Notes: generated by a model not told the origin, from the letters alone. A DNA stretch of 64,000 nt from Pontederia crassipes (GCA_030549335.1 CM060190.1:49312999-49376998); one strand, 5' to 3'. Counted from the first letter of the stretch, positions 9,406 to 22,634 are shown. Program-made: numbers and translations.

Positions 9406-11743
9406 GAATATGTCATTCACCAGGTGTGACGCGTTTTGGTAAAACCGTGCGGGCCGAGGCCAAGAGCGGATAAAATCACACGCTGGTGAGGAATGTTACA
9501 GCTGGCGCCGCCCATGAGTGCGGACGTCGACGAACAGCAACACCGAATCGAGGACGAACCACAGCGAGGACGAACCCCAAATACGTAGGCATAGAGGTGT
9601 ATTGTTCAGGATCTGCGTCATGGGTTAATTTTAGAGGGATTTCGTATGTTTAAGGACTAGTTTAGATTAAGTTTTCATGATAGAAGGGTAGGAATCATAT
9701 TCTCAAATTAGTATGATGACATTGAGATGTTTGCTTTGATTTTTGATCTTGATCGATTGCATAATGTGTATGTATGATGCTAATATGTTTTCATGATTAG
9801 ATCTGCTGAATTATAACTTCGATAGTCACTTCACAATTTATTTCATGTCGTTAATTGGTAGAAAGAGTTGATTGGAATCAAGAGAAATCTGAAAATCGTC
9901 TCATGCTTAAAGACAAGGAATAGGTATGTTATTCATGTGAAGAGAAATGATATGAATGAAATGTTAAATATGAGATTTATGATTAGAATATATTTTTTGA
10001 AACATGATAAATGTTAGGAATCATGTTGGTACAAGTTTAGGATTGCTTCTAGTGAAAATTGATTGAAAACTTAAGGATTCTGCAATGACCTGCAGTTCTG
10101 TCGAACAGAAATGATCGACCGATATAATTTCGGACGTCCGATTTAGTTCGACAAGAGTATAACGACATCTATAACGAGCAACCATTACTATAACAGTCGA
10201 TCGTTATAGACCAGAACGGAAGCTCGAAATCCTTTCGGATGATCGAATTAGAAAATGTCGAGACTTGACAATGGCGACGATGGCCAATCGGGCGATCGAT
10301 ACTGTTTTGGTCGACCATTCTGGGTCTCCTCGTCAGAATAATTTTTGACCGTCGACGGAGAAATTCGATCGATCGTTGATGGAAAAGATGACACTGTTCA
10401 TAACGCACGATTGAACCCCCCTCAAGGTCGACCGAAATTATGATTATGAAATGAATAAAGAATGAACATCAAACGGTTGACCGCTACCTTTCCGATCGAT
10501 CGAAAGATTGATAAACGGGTGTCTGTTTCCTCATATCAGACGATCGCTAAATGGACTTATAACGGGCGATCGTTTTACTAATGGTCGACCATTATATGGA
10601 CAGAAAAGAATATGACTCTAATCGAACTCCTTTGATTTATAAAGTTTCTGTCCTCCTGATTTGTTAAAGAATGAAAATGAACTTAAAGAAAATTAGGAGG
10701 TATACTCCATACGGCTTTGACCAATCTATGGATTGAAAGAAATATCCACATGATCCGGAACTTTGTTCCGTACGACCTTGACCAATTTACGAAATGGAAG
10801 ATAGATCCACATGATCCGGAGCTATGCTCCATACAATCTTGATCAATCTTTGGATTGAAAGAAATGTCCATTATGATTGAGAAGCTAAGCGAGCCCTGAG
10901 CAAGGCACTTCCTCACGGATTACTATTTGTCCTATGTAGATGGAAGTTTCATCCTTACAGATGTTTCATCCTTGTACGAGATCAATCATAACATTGATCA
11001 CTCACTAGTCCATGATGGTCGAGATAGTTGCACTACGAGTGCTAACAATGATATTTCCTAAAAAGAAATCAAGAGCTCTTCCAAAGAAAGAAAGAATGAA
11101 TGAATTAAAGAATGAACGAATGAATGGAAGTATGAACGAACGAATGGTCCCAAAATGATCGAAAAAACATGAATGGTGAGCAAGTACTCATGATGCTTTT
11201 AGTGATCCTTCATATTGATCTATTCTCCATCATACATTATTTATATGTTTTACTTCATGCTTATTCTTATGGAATTATCTTATGACTTATACGAAGTCAC
11301 ACTTAGTTTTATACTAACGGTTGACCTTGCTCTCCTGTGTGATTCTCATGTACATGATGTTTGCTCGTGCCGTGATGGTGTGCGCGCGGAGACTTCGCTT
11401 TGGGTGGCATATGCAAATGGTTATGGTCATGTTTAATATGAGTCGTATGACTGTCATTATTTTTATGTTTAGTACTCATACTTTTACCTTTGTTATTTCA
11501 TACTGAGACCATGCGATGTACTTTTTTGTTTCCGCACTATGCTTTATATCGAGATAATTTGTTGTATTTTCCTCTTTGACTTTTACATTGTCCTTTAATT
11601 GTTATATTATTTTAATTGATAAGTCTTTCCGCTGTGTGTCATTTTTCTTGATCATTTAGGTTAACAAAGAGTCAAACAAAAAGAAAAAAAAACTCACAAG
11701 AGAAGATCGTGCCACATGACGGGTCGAATTTCGGGGCGTTACA

Positions 11744-12153
11744 TTCATACAGTTAATTTTGTTAAAAATATGGACGACATATATCAAATTGTAGTTGAAC
11801 AAAATGTTAAAAAATCATGGTGAAAAATTGAAACAATATAAAATTAGAGGGAAAATGAAATTAAGTCTAAAAGTCCACCTTGTTGTATATTAAAATAAAA
11901 ATGAAACAGTAAGAATACGTATAATAACAAAATACAACACCACCACAAAAAAAAATGGCATTATTATTTTTTTCCTTTTCTATTCTCATTTCTTCTCCAA
12001 AACCTCCTCCTCCTCCTCCTTCCAGATCTCGAGCTTGGCTCTCTCAATTGTACCCGCCAAACTCCAATCAATTGGATCTCGTGGTCGCCGAGGCGCTGAT
12101 CTCCGGCGAAAACCCTAGGTGATCTTGCACCTTGGATCGCCCGGTGGCTGACA
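11744..12153 (+). promoter_or_regulatory. AP4E upstream region and 5' UTR
   Basis: AT-rich up to about 11990, then a pyrimidine-rich block with a (CTC)n run at about 12004-12023 and the phrase AACCCTAG at 12112, typical of plant leader sequences. The first in-frame ATG of AP4E follows at 12154. No clear TATA box was assigned. The proximal promoter is only about 400 bp from the gypsy LTR end at 11743. Confidence 0.5.
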
Positions 12154-15100
12154 ATGGAGCAGCTGAAGACGATCGGGCGGGAGCTCGCGATGGGTTCCCA
12201 GGGCGGATGGGGGCAGTCGAAGGATTTCCTGGACCTCGTCAAGTCCATCGGCGAGGCTCGCTCCAAGGCCGAGGAGGACCGCATCATGCTCCGCGAGATC
12301 GAGGCGCTCCGCCGGCGCATCGCGGAGCCCGACGTCCCCCGCCGGAAGATGAAGGAGTACCTCCTCCGCCTTGTCTACGTCGAGATGCTCGGGCACGACG
12401 CATCCTTCGGCTACATCCACGCGGTCAAGATGACCCACGACGACGCTCTCCCGCACAAGCGCACCGGTTACCTCGCCGTCACCCTCTTCCTCAACGACGA
12501 CCACGACCTCATCATCCTCATCGTCAACACCATCCAGAAGGACCTCCGCTCCGACAACTATCTCGTCGTCTGCGCGGCCCTCACTGCCGTCTGTAAGCTC
12601 ATCAACGAGGAGACCATTCCTGCCGTGCTGCCCCAGGTCGTCGAGCTCCTTAACCACCCAAAGGAGGACGTTCGCAAGAAGGCTGTAATGGCGCTTCACC
12701 GCTTTTACCAGAGGTCTCCATCATCGGTTACTCACCTCCTCTCTAACTTCAAAAAGGTGCGATCTTGGCACCAAGGTAGTTAGTTGTCCACAAATTTGTT
12801 TTTAACGCTAATTCTTAATCTCACGTTCCGTTTCAGTTCTCACTTCTTACGCCTAGACTTACTGCCTAATAGTTTTGAAGATTGACATAGAAAGTGATTG
12901 TGATATCAATTGCACAAGCACTGGGCTATGAATAGCTTAATATATTAATGAGTCTTTTATTTTGCTTTCTGTTACTGATTGCAGAAGTTGTGTGACAATG
13001 ATCCTGGAGTGATGGGGGCAACGCTTTGTCCCCTTTTTGATCTTATCACAGAAAATGTCAACTCCTATAAAGATTTAGTTATCAGTTTTGTAAGCATTTT
13101 TAAGCAAGTAGCTGAAAGAAGGCTCCCAAAAGCTTATGATTACCATCAAATGCCTGCTCCCTTTATCCAGGTATGCTTTTAACAATCAACAACTACCATG
13201 ATCTGACTTGAGAAGCTCTCGATATATGCATAAATTTTGTTAATTGCTTGTCTCAATGCTTGTAAGATCCACCTCATTTGATAAAGGAAAAAAAAAAAAA
13301 CATTTCATTATGATGTCTGTATTGGCAACATGTAGAAACCCTTTCTGTGAGTAACTTGACCAACTTTGAAGATAGCATTGACTCATGGCTTATTCTTCAT
13401 TAATGAGTGGTGAGGATTTGTGACTTTCTGTCTTGTGAAATTAGGGCAAACTTTTCCAAAACTCATGTACTAGCTAATAATGCACGTGTTTGAGGTTGTT
13501 CTTGACAAACGTGGGTTAATGTCATTATTACCCTTTTCATGATTGAGAGTTTTTCCAATACCTATGATATTGTAGATCTTCAAGTTTTTTTAAAAAATAT
13601 AGACACTCTCGTCATCCATATGACAAATTTTAGCTGTGTTTGTTTTCTGTTAGTTATGATTTTATATCTTACATGCCTTGCAATTTTACTTCCTTAATGT
13701 AACAAGTTCGATAATATTAATCAAACTGAATTCTTCATTTTGCTGGCTCAGATAAAATTATTAAAGATTCTTGCACTGCTTGGTAGTGGCGATAAACAAG
13801 CTAGTGGACACATGTACAATGTCCTTAGTGACATCTTTAGGAAATGTGAAACTTCAACCAACATCGGCAATGCTGTTCTGTATGAATGCATATGCTGTGT
13901 GTCATCCATCCATCCAAATGCCAAATTATTGGATGCTGCCGCAGAAGCTACTTCCAAATTCCTGAAGGTAGGTCTATTGTGAATTTCTGTTAATCACTTC
14001 GAGACTTATTTTGTTGGGCCTTTTCTTTTTTATGCTTAGACTTTTCTTTTATGGTCAGAGCGATAGTCATAACCTCAAGTATATGGGTATTGATGCACTT
14101 GGAAGACTGATTAAAATAAATCCAGATATTGCTGAAGAACACCAGCTGGCTGTTATTGATTGTTTAGAGGTAAGTAAGACGAAATGTATTTTTTTTAGAA
14201 AATCATGATTCTGGTGCTCCTCATGTCCAAAATTGTCAAGTAAATTAAATTTTTGGTCACTTATGTAGCTGTTATGTTGTAACTGACCTGATATCAAAAT
14301 GGAAAGAGTATACATGTTTTGCTTGATCAATGATGTGAGCTTAAATGTTGCAGAATAGATTCAACCTTTGATAGAGCTCTATCATGTTAAAGTATGCAAC
14401 CTAATTCTTCATCGTAGTAATTCATAAAGTCTAGTATGATCAAATAAACTCTTTATGACTAAGTTATAATTTGAAGCCACTCCAACAGAAGATCTTTATG
14501 GCTAAATTAATGTGTCATTGAAGAGGATAAAGGTCACAATAGTTGAAGTCTAGTAGCAACTCGAATGGTATCTTAGCCTAGGAGGGTATATCTTATATTT
14601 GGAGTTTTTTTTATACAGTAGTCAAAGAACAATTGATTTGCCCTTTGCGGTGAAAGTTGTACTAGAATCCTTGTCAAAAGCATGTAGAGTTCTGAAATGA
14701 AAGGCTAGTTAACTGACTTGCAGTACCATATGCATTTCTTTTGTTTGCCCGATTTACTACGAACAAGATCAAACTTGAAACAATGTGTTTGTGTAGTTTT
14801 GCACTAAAGACACTAATCCAGTCTGTCATGTCTCAATATTTTACACAACTTATTGAAAGCTTCTGGATTGTATAACAAATTTGCAGGATCCCGATGATAC
14901 TCTAAAGCGCAAAACTTTTGAGTTACTTTATAAAATGACAAAATCCACAAATGTTGAAGTCATAGTTGATCGCATGATTGATTACATGATAAACATCAAT
15001 GATAGTCACTACAAAACAGAAATTGCATCTCGTTGTGTTGAGTTGGCTGAACAATTTGCACCAAGCAATCAGTGGTTTATTCAGGTAGGTGCTATTGCAT

Positions 15101-18100
15101 TGATATTTCTTGCAATTTGCATCTTGCTTCCGTAATGTTTATTTATAAATAAGCTTCCAATCATATGTTTAGTACTCTGTCTAAAATATCTACAGCCCTA
15201 ACAATTTCATTTACAGACCATGAATAAGGTCTTTAAGCATGCAGGTGATCTTGTAAATGTTAGGGTGGCACATAATTTAATGCGGCTGATTGCTGAAGGA
15301 TTTGGAGAGGATGATGAAGGTGCTGACACTCAACTGAGATCATCAGCAGTATGTATATGTCTCAGTTTTTTTTTTCATAATTAGAAGTATTGATGTGCAC
15401 ATTCTAAAAAAGGAAGAATGATGCATATATGATGAAGCCAAATTATTTGTGCAGCTCAAATGGTACAGCATTTGCATTTCTAACTGTATGTTGATGCACT
15501 GTATTTGCTAATTTTCAGTTGTAACATCCAGCTTTCTATCTACTTTTTCTTACTGACAGTGCTAGTGTACTATTTCATTAAATTGGCAATGAAGTTTAAT
15601 CATAATGTTGTAGTTTGTTATAATAATTCTTTTTTTGTAGAAGGAATTGTTCTTTTTGTATAAACTATTCAGACAAATGATAAACTGTTCACATCATTCT
15701 ATATGCGAAATGAATTGATGCCTGGATTATAATCATTTGATGTGCATATCAATATCCTCAAAAGTATTGACCCCTATTGGCTTTCTTCTTATTTCCTGGT
15801 TTTTTTCCATATGTATCAGGAGTCCTTTTTGGGGCTTAATTCATCATCTTTTTTTGCAGGTTGTTTCCTACTTGCGTATTCTTGGGGAGCCCAAACTTCC
15901 TTCTCTGTTTTTGCAAGTACTTTTAATCTTGGTTTTTTCCTCTAATTTGTCATTTGCAAATTTTCTGCTACTTTGAGAATACGCTGCCACTTCATACATG
16001 CTCCTCATCTACAGGTTATATGTTGGGTCCTTGGGGAGTATGGAACAGCAGATGGGAAGTATTCTGCTGGTTATATAATTGGAAAGATATGTGATGTGGT
16101 TGATGCACATCTTGGTGATGACACAGTTAAGGTATAGACTTTATCATATCTTACTAGTGGAATAGATTATGGGAGTATAGATAGCAATTTGATCTTTTGT
16201 ATACACATAAATATGAATAATTGCATCATGTTTGAAGCTGGATTTTCTTCATGATTGTATCTTATTGGCAAACATTAGCATAGTGCAAAAGAGTCCTTTC
16301 ATTCTTTTCTTTTCCTTGATATTTATATGACTTAAACATTAACTTCTATTCGTTGCTACATTTATATCATTTCTGACTTCTGGTAGGCTTACACAATATC
16401 AGCTATCATGAAAATATATGCATTTGAAATCGCTGCTGGAAGGAGAATAGATTTACTACCCGAGGTAAAATCATAGCTTGACATGATTCATTTCCATTTG
16501 TTAATTGCTATTTATTCTGTTTACAATCATACTGTATTATTTTTTAATACCCAATGCTCTTCTATAACCATATTTTTTTATCCTATTCATAGTGTTATTC
16601 CCTGTTAGCTATTTTTATGTATGTGGTTTCGTTGGATGTACATATTGACTCAATGCTAGAGTTATCAATCATCACATCGCCAACAGTGACTTGGATGGAT
16701 CTTTTCTATTCTTTTAGTTGAAATGGCCTGGATGATTGTTTTGATTGAGCTTCTAATTATATGCTGATAACAGTTGTGTTTTCTACCTTGTTTGACATTT
16801 CTTCACTGTCGCAGTGTCAATCACTAATTGATGAGCTATCTGCATCACATTCAACAGACTTGCAACAGCGTGCATATGAGTTACAAGCATTGTTAGGCTT
16901 AGATAGGCAAGCTGCCGAAAATATCATGCCACTAGATGCAAGCTGCGAAGATATTGAGGTAGTCATTAGCACAAGAAAGTCATTGCTTTCACTTTTCATT
17001 GAGTGTTTTCCTTATTATAGATGTGTTATTTTGCATCTTATCTCTTTGCATTCAATTGTTTTGATGTTTGAAAACACCAACACAAATTTGGACAATACAT
17101 GAATCATTGCTGAGTGCTGTATGTATAGTGATGAAATAACCCAAATGAGCCCATGGAGCCCTCATATATCATTGATAACTTTTGGCAAAGGAAATAGCAT
17201 ACACATGTAGTTGACTTGTGTAATTTCTGGATGTAGCGACCTAGTATTCAGCATGGATGTCTTTAATCACATGAGCATTTTTTCTCTCTCTATCATAGAA
17301 ATAAAAGATAAAATGATAGTAACTGAGTTTCGATCAATGTAACTTTATAGCGCACTTGGATTGCATACTTTCAGATTGTGAATCATTTGGTTTAATATAT
17401 ATATTGTAGGACCATTGTTTGGTTTCTATGCTCGTCTATATGCTAAAGTGCTGAACTTGTTGCAGGTCGATAAAAGTTTGTCATTCTTGAACAATTATGT
17501 GCAACAATCCATGGAGAAGGGGTCAAGGCCTTACATTCCTGAGAGTGAGCGGTCAGGGATGTATAATGTCAGTAATTTTAAAAGTCAATACCAAAGTGAG
17601 GCTTCTAGTCACACACTAAGGTTTGAGGCTTATGAGTTGCCAAAGCCCTCACTTCCACAGATGATTTCTCAGATTCCAGCATCATCACCAGTTACCGATC
17701 TAGTTCCTGTGTCTGAGGCGATTTACTACAAAGATAGCCACCAAGCCTCGGAGCTATCATCATCCTCTAAAGATAACACAGATCATGGCATTAAGCTTCG
17801 TTTGGAAGGTGTTCAGAGGAAGTGGGGCAAGCCTACATATTCATCTTCCACTGGACCATCTAGTTCAACTACATCAGAGAAAACAGCAAATGGTACTCAT
17901 ACTGATGGGGTCAGCTCACAATCACGAGATACCTACAGTTCTAGAAGACAAACACAACCTGAGGTATCAGCTGAAAAACAGAAATTAGCAGCTTCATTAT
18001 TTGGTGCTTCTGCTGCTAAAACCGAGAAGAAAGCCCCATCCAACCACAGGACTTCTAAAGGAAATGTTACAAATGCCGACAGACCACCGGCAACTAAGGG

Positions 18101-18536
18101 TCCTGTCGCTCCTGAAATTTCCAGGGAAAAAACTGTTCCCTCTTCCCCTCCGCCAGATCTTCTTGACCTGGGCGAACCAGCTCCTGGGAGCGCTTCATCT
18201 GTGGATCCCTTTAAGGAATTGGAGGGGCTTCTGGGACCAACATCAACACAAATACCCCTTGAGAAATCAGCTCAACCTGGTGATCACAAAGCAGCTGATT
18301 TGATGTCATTATACATGGACACCCCGCTGCCAGCAGAACCAGGTAGCAGTTCTTCCAATTCCCTACTTGCAGACACCTACTCAGCAGGCAAGATCTCCCA
18401 CGGAGCAAGTAATGTTGCACCACCAAAGAAGGGACCTAATCGCAAAGATTCTTTGCAAAAAGATGCAACTGCGAGGCAGGTTGGAGTGACACCAACGGAA
18501 AACAACCCCAATTTGTTCAGTGACTTGTTCGGTTAA
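12154..18536 (+). CDS. AP4E: AP-4 complex subunit epsilon
   Basis: Large subunit of the AP-4 adaptor complex, which sorts cargo such as vacuolar sorting receptors at the trans-Golgi network (family knowledge). Eleven exons join in frame to 970 aa: 12154-12756, 12985-13170, 13752-13967, 14059-14169, 14887-15084, 15217-15348, 15860-15916, 16015-16131, 16387-16464, 16815-16958, 17466-18536. All introns are GT-AG. The first exon begins MEQLKTIGREL and contains KRTGYLAVTLFLN and IQKDLRSDNYLV, hallmark adaptin trunk motifs. The armadillo-like trunk covers about residues 30-610. The last exon encodes a Ser/Pro-rich hinge with a clathrin-box-like LLDLG near residue 845 and ends NLFSDLFG. Length is close to Arabidopsis AP4E (about 940 aa). 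Exon 1 is strongly GC-rich while later exons are AT-rich, a monocot-like gradient. No AP partners are nearby. Confidence 0.95.
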
Positions 18537-19150
18537 TTAGGTGCATTGATTGGTGTTTGTGCTTCTTGGGCTGTGATGTAAGATGCAATTGGATTCCCAT
18601 ATTTGGTGAGTTGTGGCGGCCTCAAATTCATTCATTCGAGGAAGTGCAAATATAAACTGTCTGCTTCCAAGAACCTCTACAAATGAAAGTCGTGTTCAGA
18701 GTTTGGAAGGGATTTTCACGAATGTATGAATAGACTGGGAATCGACCAAAATTGTAAGACTAGTGAGGCTACATTTATACCCAAGTAATCGAAGATGTAC
18801 ATGCACTGTCTAAAATTTTCATAACATTACTTCCGTAAAGAGTGCAGAGAAATAGATGTGTATTGTCACAGCTGCTGATAATGCACGCATGAACGCCCTT
18901 CGGTTGTGTAACAGTTTTTTTTCCCCTATTCTTCCTGTTTACAGTTGGAAATAAGTCTTGTAGACATTATTTAGGACTCGCGTCTAGAGCGTGCATACTT
19001 CTCAAGTTCACCTTTCGCGCCAATGGTTTCGTGTTTTACCTTCTTGCTTTTAAATTTATCTTTCACTCATGAGCCACCTTTCATGATATATGTTGATGGG
19101 TCAGGTGCCATATATAAAAAAAAAACAAACGAAAATAGAACAAAGAGAAT
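18537..19150 (+). other. AP4E 3' UTR and downstream region
   Basis: Non-coding sequence after the AP4E stop. An AATAAAA-free, moderately T-rich stretch runs to about 18960; the poly(A) site was not identified. No further gene signal. Confidence 0.4.
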
Positions 19151-20253
19151 TGCTGTGACATAAAAGGATGAAGCAAATCCACATTTTAAGTTGGAAGTCC
19201 CAATCATCATATCGGAACTATATGTGCATTACTTATTTTTGGGACTGGACCTTAGAGTGTTCAAAGGTAGACTGCCCTTGTGAATGTGCTCATGCCACAG
19301 TTTTTTTTAATAAAATATTCAGTTTAGATCAATGGTGGCTACATCTACTGGCACAAAACAAACATGTATCCTTGGGTTGAAGTTTGAATATTAAAGCCTT
19401 CACCCTTTTTCGTTATGTTTAAAATGAGGCGTCCTTTAAGAAAAAATGAGGTATCATTAACCAAGCTATAACGTAAATTTTATCAGTACAGAAATTTACA
19501 AACAGAAACAATCAAATTACTGACATATTTGAAGTAAGATGAGTTTAAGAAAAAACGGTGAAGTTAGACGAGGAAACCGAAAACGTGATTTTAGTTTTCT
19601 TGATACAGGAGCTACAGGAGAGCCAAAAAAATGTCCACTCTGTCTTGTGGATTTTCAAATGAGACGCTTCATGAATCATGTAGACCTATCCACCTTTTGC
19701 TCCCATAACATGATAAACTGCAGCTTCAAACTGTTTCTTCCATATCGAGCAGTTGAAGCTCCTTCCTCCTGTGCAGCAGATCACCAAGTTCTTAGGATAC
19801 CTCTCACTCCCATCGTTTAGTTCTCCAACATTTGCTACCTCTCACTCTCTCTCTCTCATCTCCGAAGGCCTGCCCGTGACCGTGGAACCTCTGACTACAT
19901 CTTGGTGTTGTCTCAATACGGATGAGCACTTACTGGATCCAGTGGGTTAGGGAGGTGAGAGATCATCTTGAGATCTCATAACGGACACTGCAATTTTGTA
20001 GCCCGCCATGTTAACTCTGTCGTGGAATTTGAGGTGTGGGCATTTCTTTTGTGGATTACTGATTACGGACATGTTTAAGGAGGAACATAACAATGCTTCA
20101 AATTTACTATGACTCGGAGCACTTGATTTGTATCATTAGGCAACAGACTCGGAAGACTAAAGGCATCATAAAAGACATCTGGCGCATCCTTTCACGTTTT
20201 CCTTTTATCAATAACGATTCCTTTTGGGATGATGCCCCCTTCCGACATCCTCC

Positions 20254-20297
<44 letters not shown>

Positions 20298-22634
20298 CTC
20301 TCTTACTTAATAAATTACTCATTTTCAAAAAGCATGTAACATAAATGTTGAGCAGCATAATATTATATATATACACCAGCTATATTGGAAACGTCTCTTT
20401 AACCACCAACTATATAACTTTGTTTTTCACAGTTTTATGCACAACTTATTTTTGGATCATGCACGACGATTCCTTTTCTATCGAAATTTGATAATTTATC
20501 TAGGCCAACCATCTACTGGAAGTTCTGAAAATTGCGAGACGTTAGCACGAAGCTAAGTGGAACATAGATACAATTGCTGGCACTAAAAAAAATGGGAGAG
20601 AGATAGGGGAATATTATTACTCATATAATATCTCAAGATTTTACGATGGGTAATAAAATAATTTACTAAATTAAATCTTGAGTTTTAATAGTTTAAATAA
20701 TATAAAATGAGAATTTGAGAAGGAATAGAAATATAATTAAAAAATAAATATGAAGAGAGATAAAGATTAATTTTTAATAGGACTAAAAAGTGTTATTAGA
20801 AAGGAAAGAAAGAAAGTTAAATCTTAATTGTAAATAGATTGAAATTAGATATTTTAATTTGATTTTGATAGGATTAATAGTTTCATAGCTTACAAATATT
20901 ACAACTATTAAAATAATATTAATTATTATTTTAATCTAAAAATAATAGAAAAGAAAGAAATAAAATGATAAATCGAAAGTATAGCTTGATTGAGATAACT
21001 TATTGGTGAAAGATAAGACAAAATTTGAGTGACATTGGACTAAGATAGAATTTGATTTAGATTAAGATTAAGAGGTGGATTAGATATTAATGAGAAATTA
21101 CTTAATGAGAAATTATTATGATAGGCTAATTAATTAAGGCATAAAGATAAAGATTAATTTAGAATTGATTTGGGGATTCATTCGGAATCAAACTCTATCA
21201 AAAAAAGTTATAAATAAGACCCAAAGGGTGTTGAGTCCACTCCACACACTGAGGTTAAATTTCTGCACAAAATCCCCTTCTTCTAACACAAATTGAGGCA
21301 CTTCAATGGACAATGACCAGACCAATTCTCGACATCAGAGAACGTTAGGAGTTGATCGATAGTATTTCAAGGCGTCATCATGTAATAATCGTTAACCAAA
21401 GTTCAACAATTGTGTAAAAAATAGATAAATGATTCATAGTTAATTTTTCAACCATTTTGAGGTGCGTAGGGATCCTATATAGACCCTTAGATCCCTTATC
21501 TTATGTTTTAAGTATTATAGTGAATAGAATTGAATAGTTAATTGCACTAAAATGAGGTTGAAAGATTACGTAAAAATGCAACTTTGTCAAGTAAAACAGA
21601 ACCCCGACCCCAGTTTTTGGTACCTGGCCTAGGTTTAGAAGAATAAGGGTAGGGATTATATTTGATCGGAATGGGTTCATAGATTATATTTGAAGGCGCA
21701 CGACTTGGGTTTGCAACCCTAGCGTGGCCAATTAAATTGCAAAGAATTCGGACCAGTTTCGATTACTGATGTTAAAAGAGTAGTCAAAATTAGAGTAGTC
21801 AAAATTTGAATGGACCCAGACCAAATTTCGATCAAGTCCGCCTCAGGTTTCATGACAAAGTTGATATCGAAGTAAAATGAATTCGCTCGGCCTAGGTTTC
21901 GTCGGACCCAACTCAAATTTTGCTAAAGATGGAGATTATGAATTAAGATAAGGCAATCCAATCCAGGTTTCATCTCACCTTGCCCGTGTTTTATTGACTG
22001 AATCAAAAGTAGATTTGGAATAGGGTCCACCCCACTTGGCATGGGTTCTATAGAATATTGCATAGAAGTGGATTATGGAAAAGAGGCTTGAATTTTCCTT
22101 AATGGAAGTCGGGTTCAGAAGATGAAAAAGTGATTTTAAGTTATTAAAGTATATTTAATTATGATGAATATTATATTAATTATATCTAATCATATTATTA
22201 TCATATTAATTTTATTATTATGATGATATTGATTGATTGATGCTTTATACATCCAATATTGTAAAGCATGTTGAATTAAAGATAGACACCATAAGTTAAA
22301 CAAGATAAAAGATGTAATATAATTAAAATTAGGAGAGCTATCAAAGCAACCTATATGATTGAAGCACTCTTTATGGTTTAAGAATAATTTTAAAGATAAG
22401 AACAAGTACTAAACAACCCTTGTGATTGAAGTCAGCTTTATGGTTGAAATTAGTTAAAAGATGAAAGTCAAAGAATAAGTAAAATCAGTTTTATGATTGA
22501 AGTATAAGAAAAGAGAGTTGATTAAAAGATTTGAATTATAATTTATATGATTGAAGTTGAATATTTTTAATTCTAACCAATTACCCTTATGACCGATGGA
22601 TAATGTATATGATCATTGAAGTGGTTTGATATAA
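19151..22634. other. Intergenic DNA between AP4E and the gag-only LTR element
   Basis: Contains only short ORFs without recognisable domains. A (TA)n run lies at about 20255-20295. From 20580 to 21240 the sequence is AT-rich. The section around 21220-21960 is GC-richer and reads like an old LTR leader (GACCCAAAGGGTGTTGAGTC, TTATAAATAAG) but has no defined ends. Confidence 0.45.
20255..20295. repeat. (TA)n microsatellite
   Basis: Uninterrupted alternating TA of about 40 bases. Short ORFs crossing it (YIYIYI runs) are artefacts. Confidence 0.95.

Larger units (their letters stand above)
6246..9500. mobile_element. Inverted (foldback) tandem array of a TRIM-like retrotransposon
   Basis: Units of 252 bp repeat in two opposed arms. 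In sense orientation each unit has a 162-bp LTR (TGCATGGGGC...AATGTTACA), then TA and the primer-type sequence TGGTATCAGAGCC, a stem-loop, and the purine tract AAGGGGGGAAGGA directly before the next LTR. The LTR carries a TATATATGGG box. LTR starts in the left (minus) arm are at 6246, 6498, 6750, 7002 and 7254, exactly 252 apart. LTR ends in the right (plus) arm are at 7462, 7714, 7999, 8251, 8491, 8742, 8996, 9248 and 9500. That gives 12 full LTRs, two partial LTRs at the centre and 12 internal domains. The whole block is bordered by GCTGG on both sides (6241-6245, 9501-9505). No protein is encoded. TRIMs are known to form tandem LTR-internal arrays; the foldback form is the unusual part. Confidence 0.85.
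7380..9500 (+). repeat. Right arm of TRIM array (partial LTR plus 8 full units)
   Basis: The arm starts abruptly inside an LTR (83 bp, 7380-7462) and continues with eight internal domains and eight LTRs in plus orientation. Spacing is 252 bp except for four units. One is 285 bp because of a 33-bp local duplication near 7848-7880. One is 240 bp, lacking about 12 bp at the LTR start near 8341. One is 251 bp. One is 254 bp, with an extra TA in the TATA box near 8890. Confidence 0.85.
5997..11743 (+). mobile_element. Probable solo Ty3/gypsy LTR, interrupted by TRIM array
   Basis: The left end TGTAACGCCTC and the right end GGTCGAATTTCGGGGCGTTACA's last bases (GGGGCGTTACA) form the inverted TG...CA termini typical of gypsy LTRs. 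The flanking five bases are TTGAT on the left and TTCAT on the right, a target duplication with one mismatch. Removing the nested array (6246-9505) leaves about 2.5 kb, a normal length for a Tekay/Del LTR. No primer-binding site follows 11743 and no coding region is attached, hence 'solo'. The right part (10080-10580) is rich in TCGACC/GATCG words. Small ORFs inside carry no recognised domain. Confidence 0.6.

Noticed and set aside
6246..9500. Cassandra-type TRIM with 5S rRNA sequence in its LTR
   Set aside because: The LTR shows no recognisable 5S internal control region; it has a TATA-type promoter instead.
12115..12699. 194-codon minus-strand ORF
   Set aside because: Antisense shadow of the GC-rich first exon of AP4E; acidic, low-complexity, no domain.
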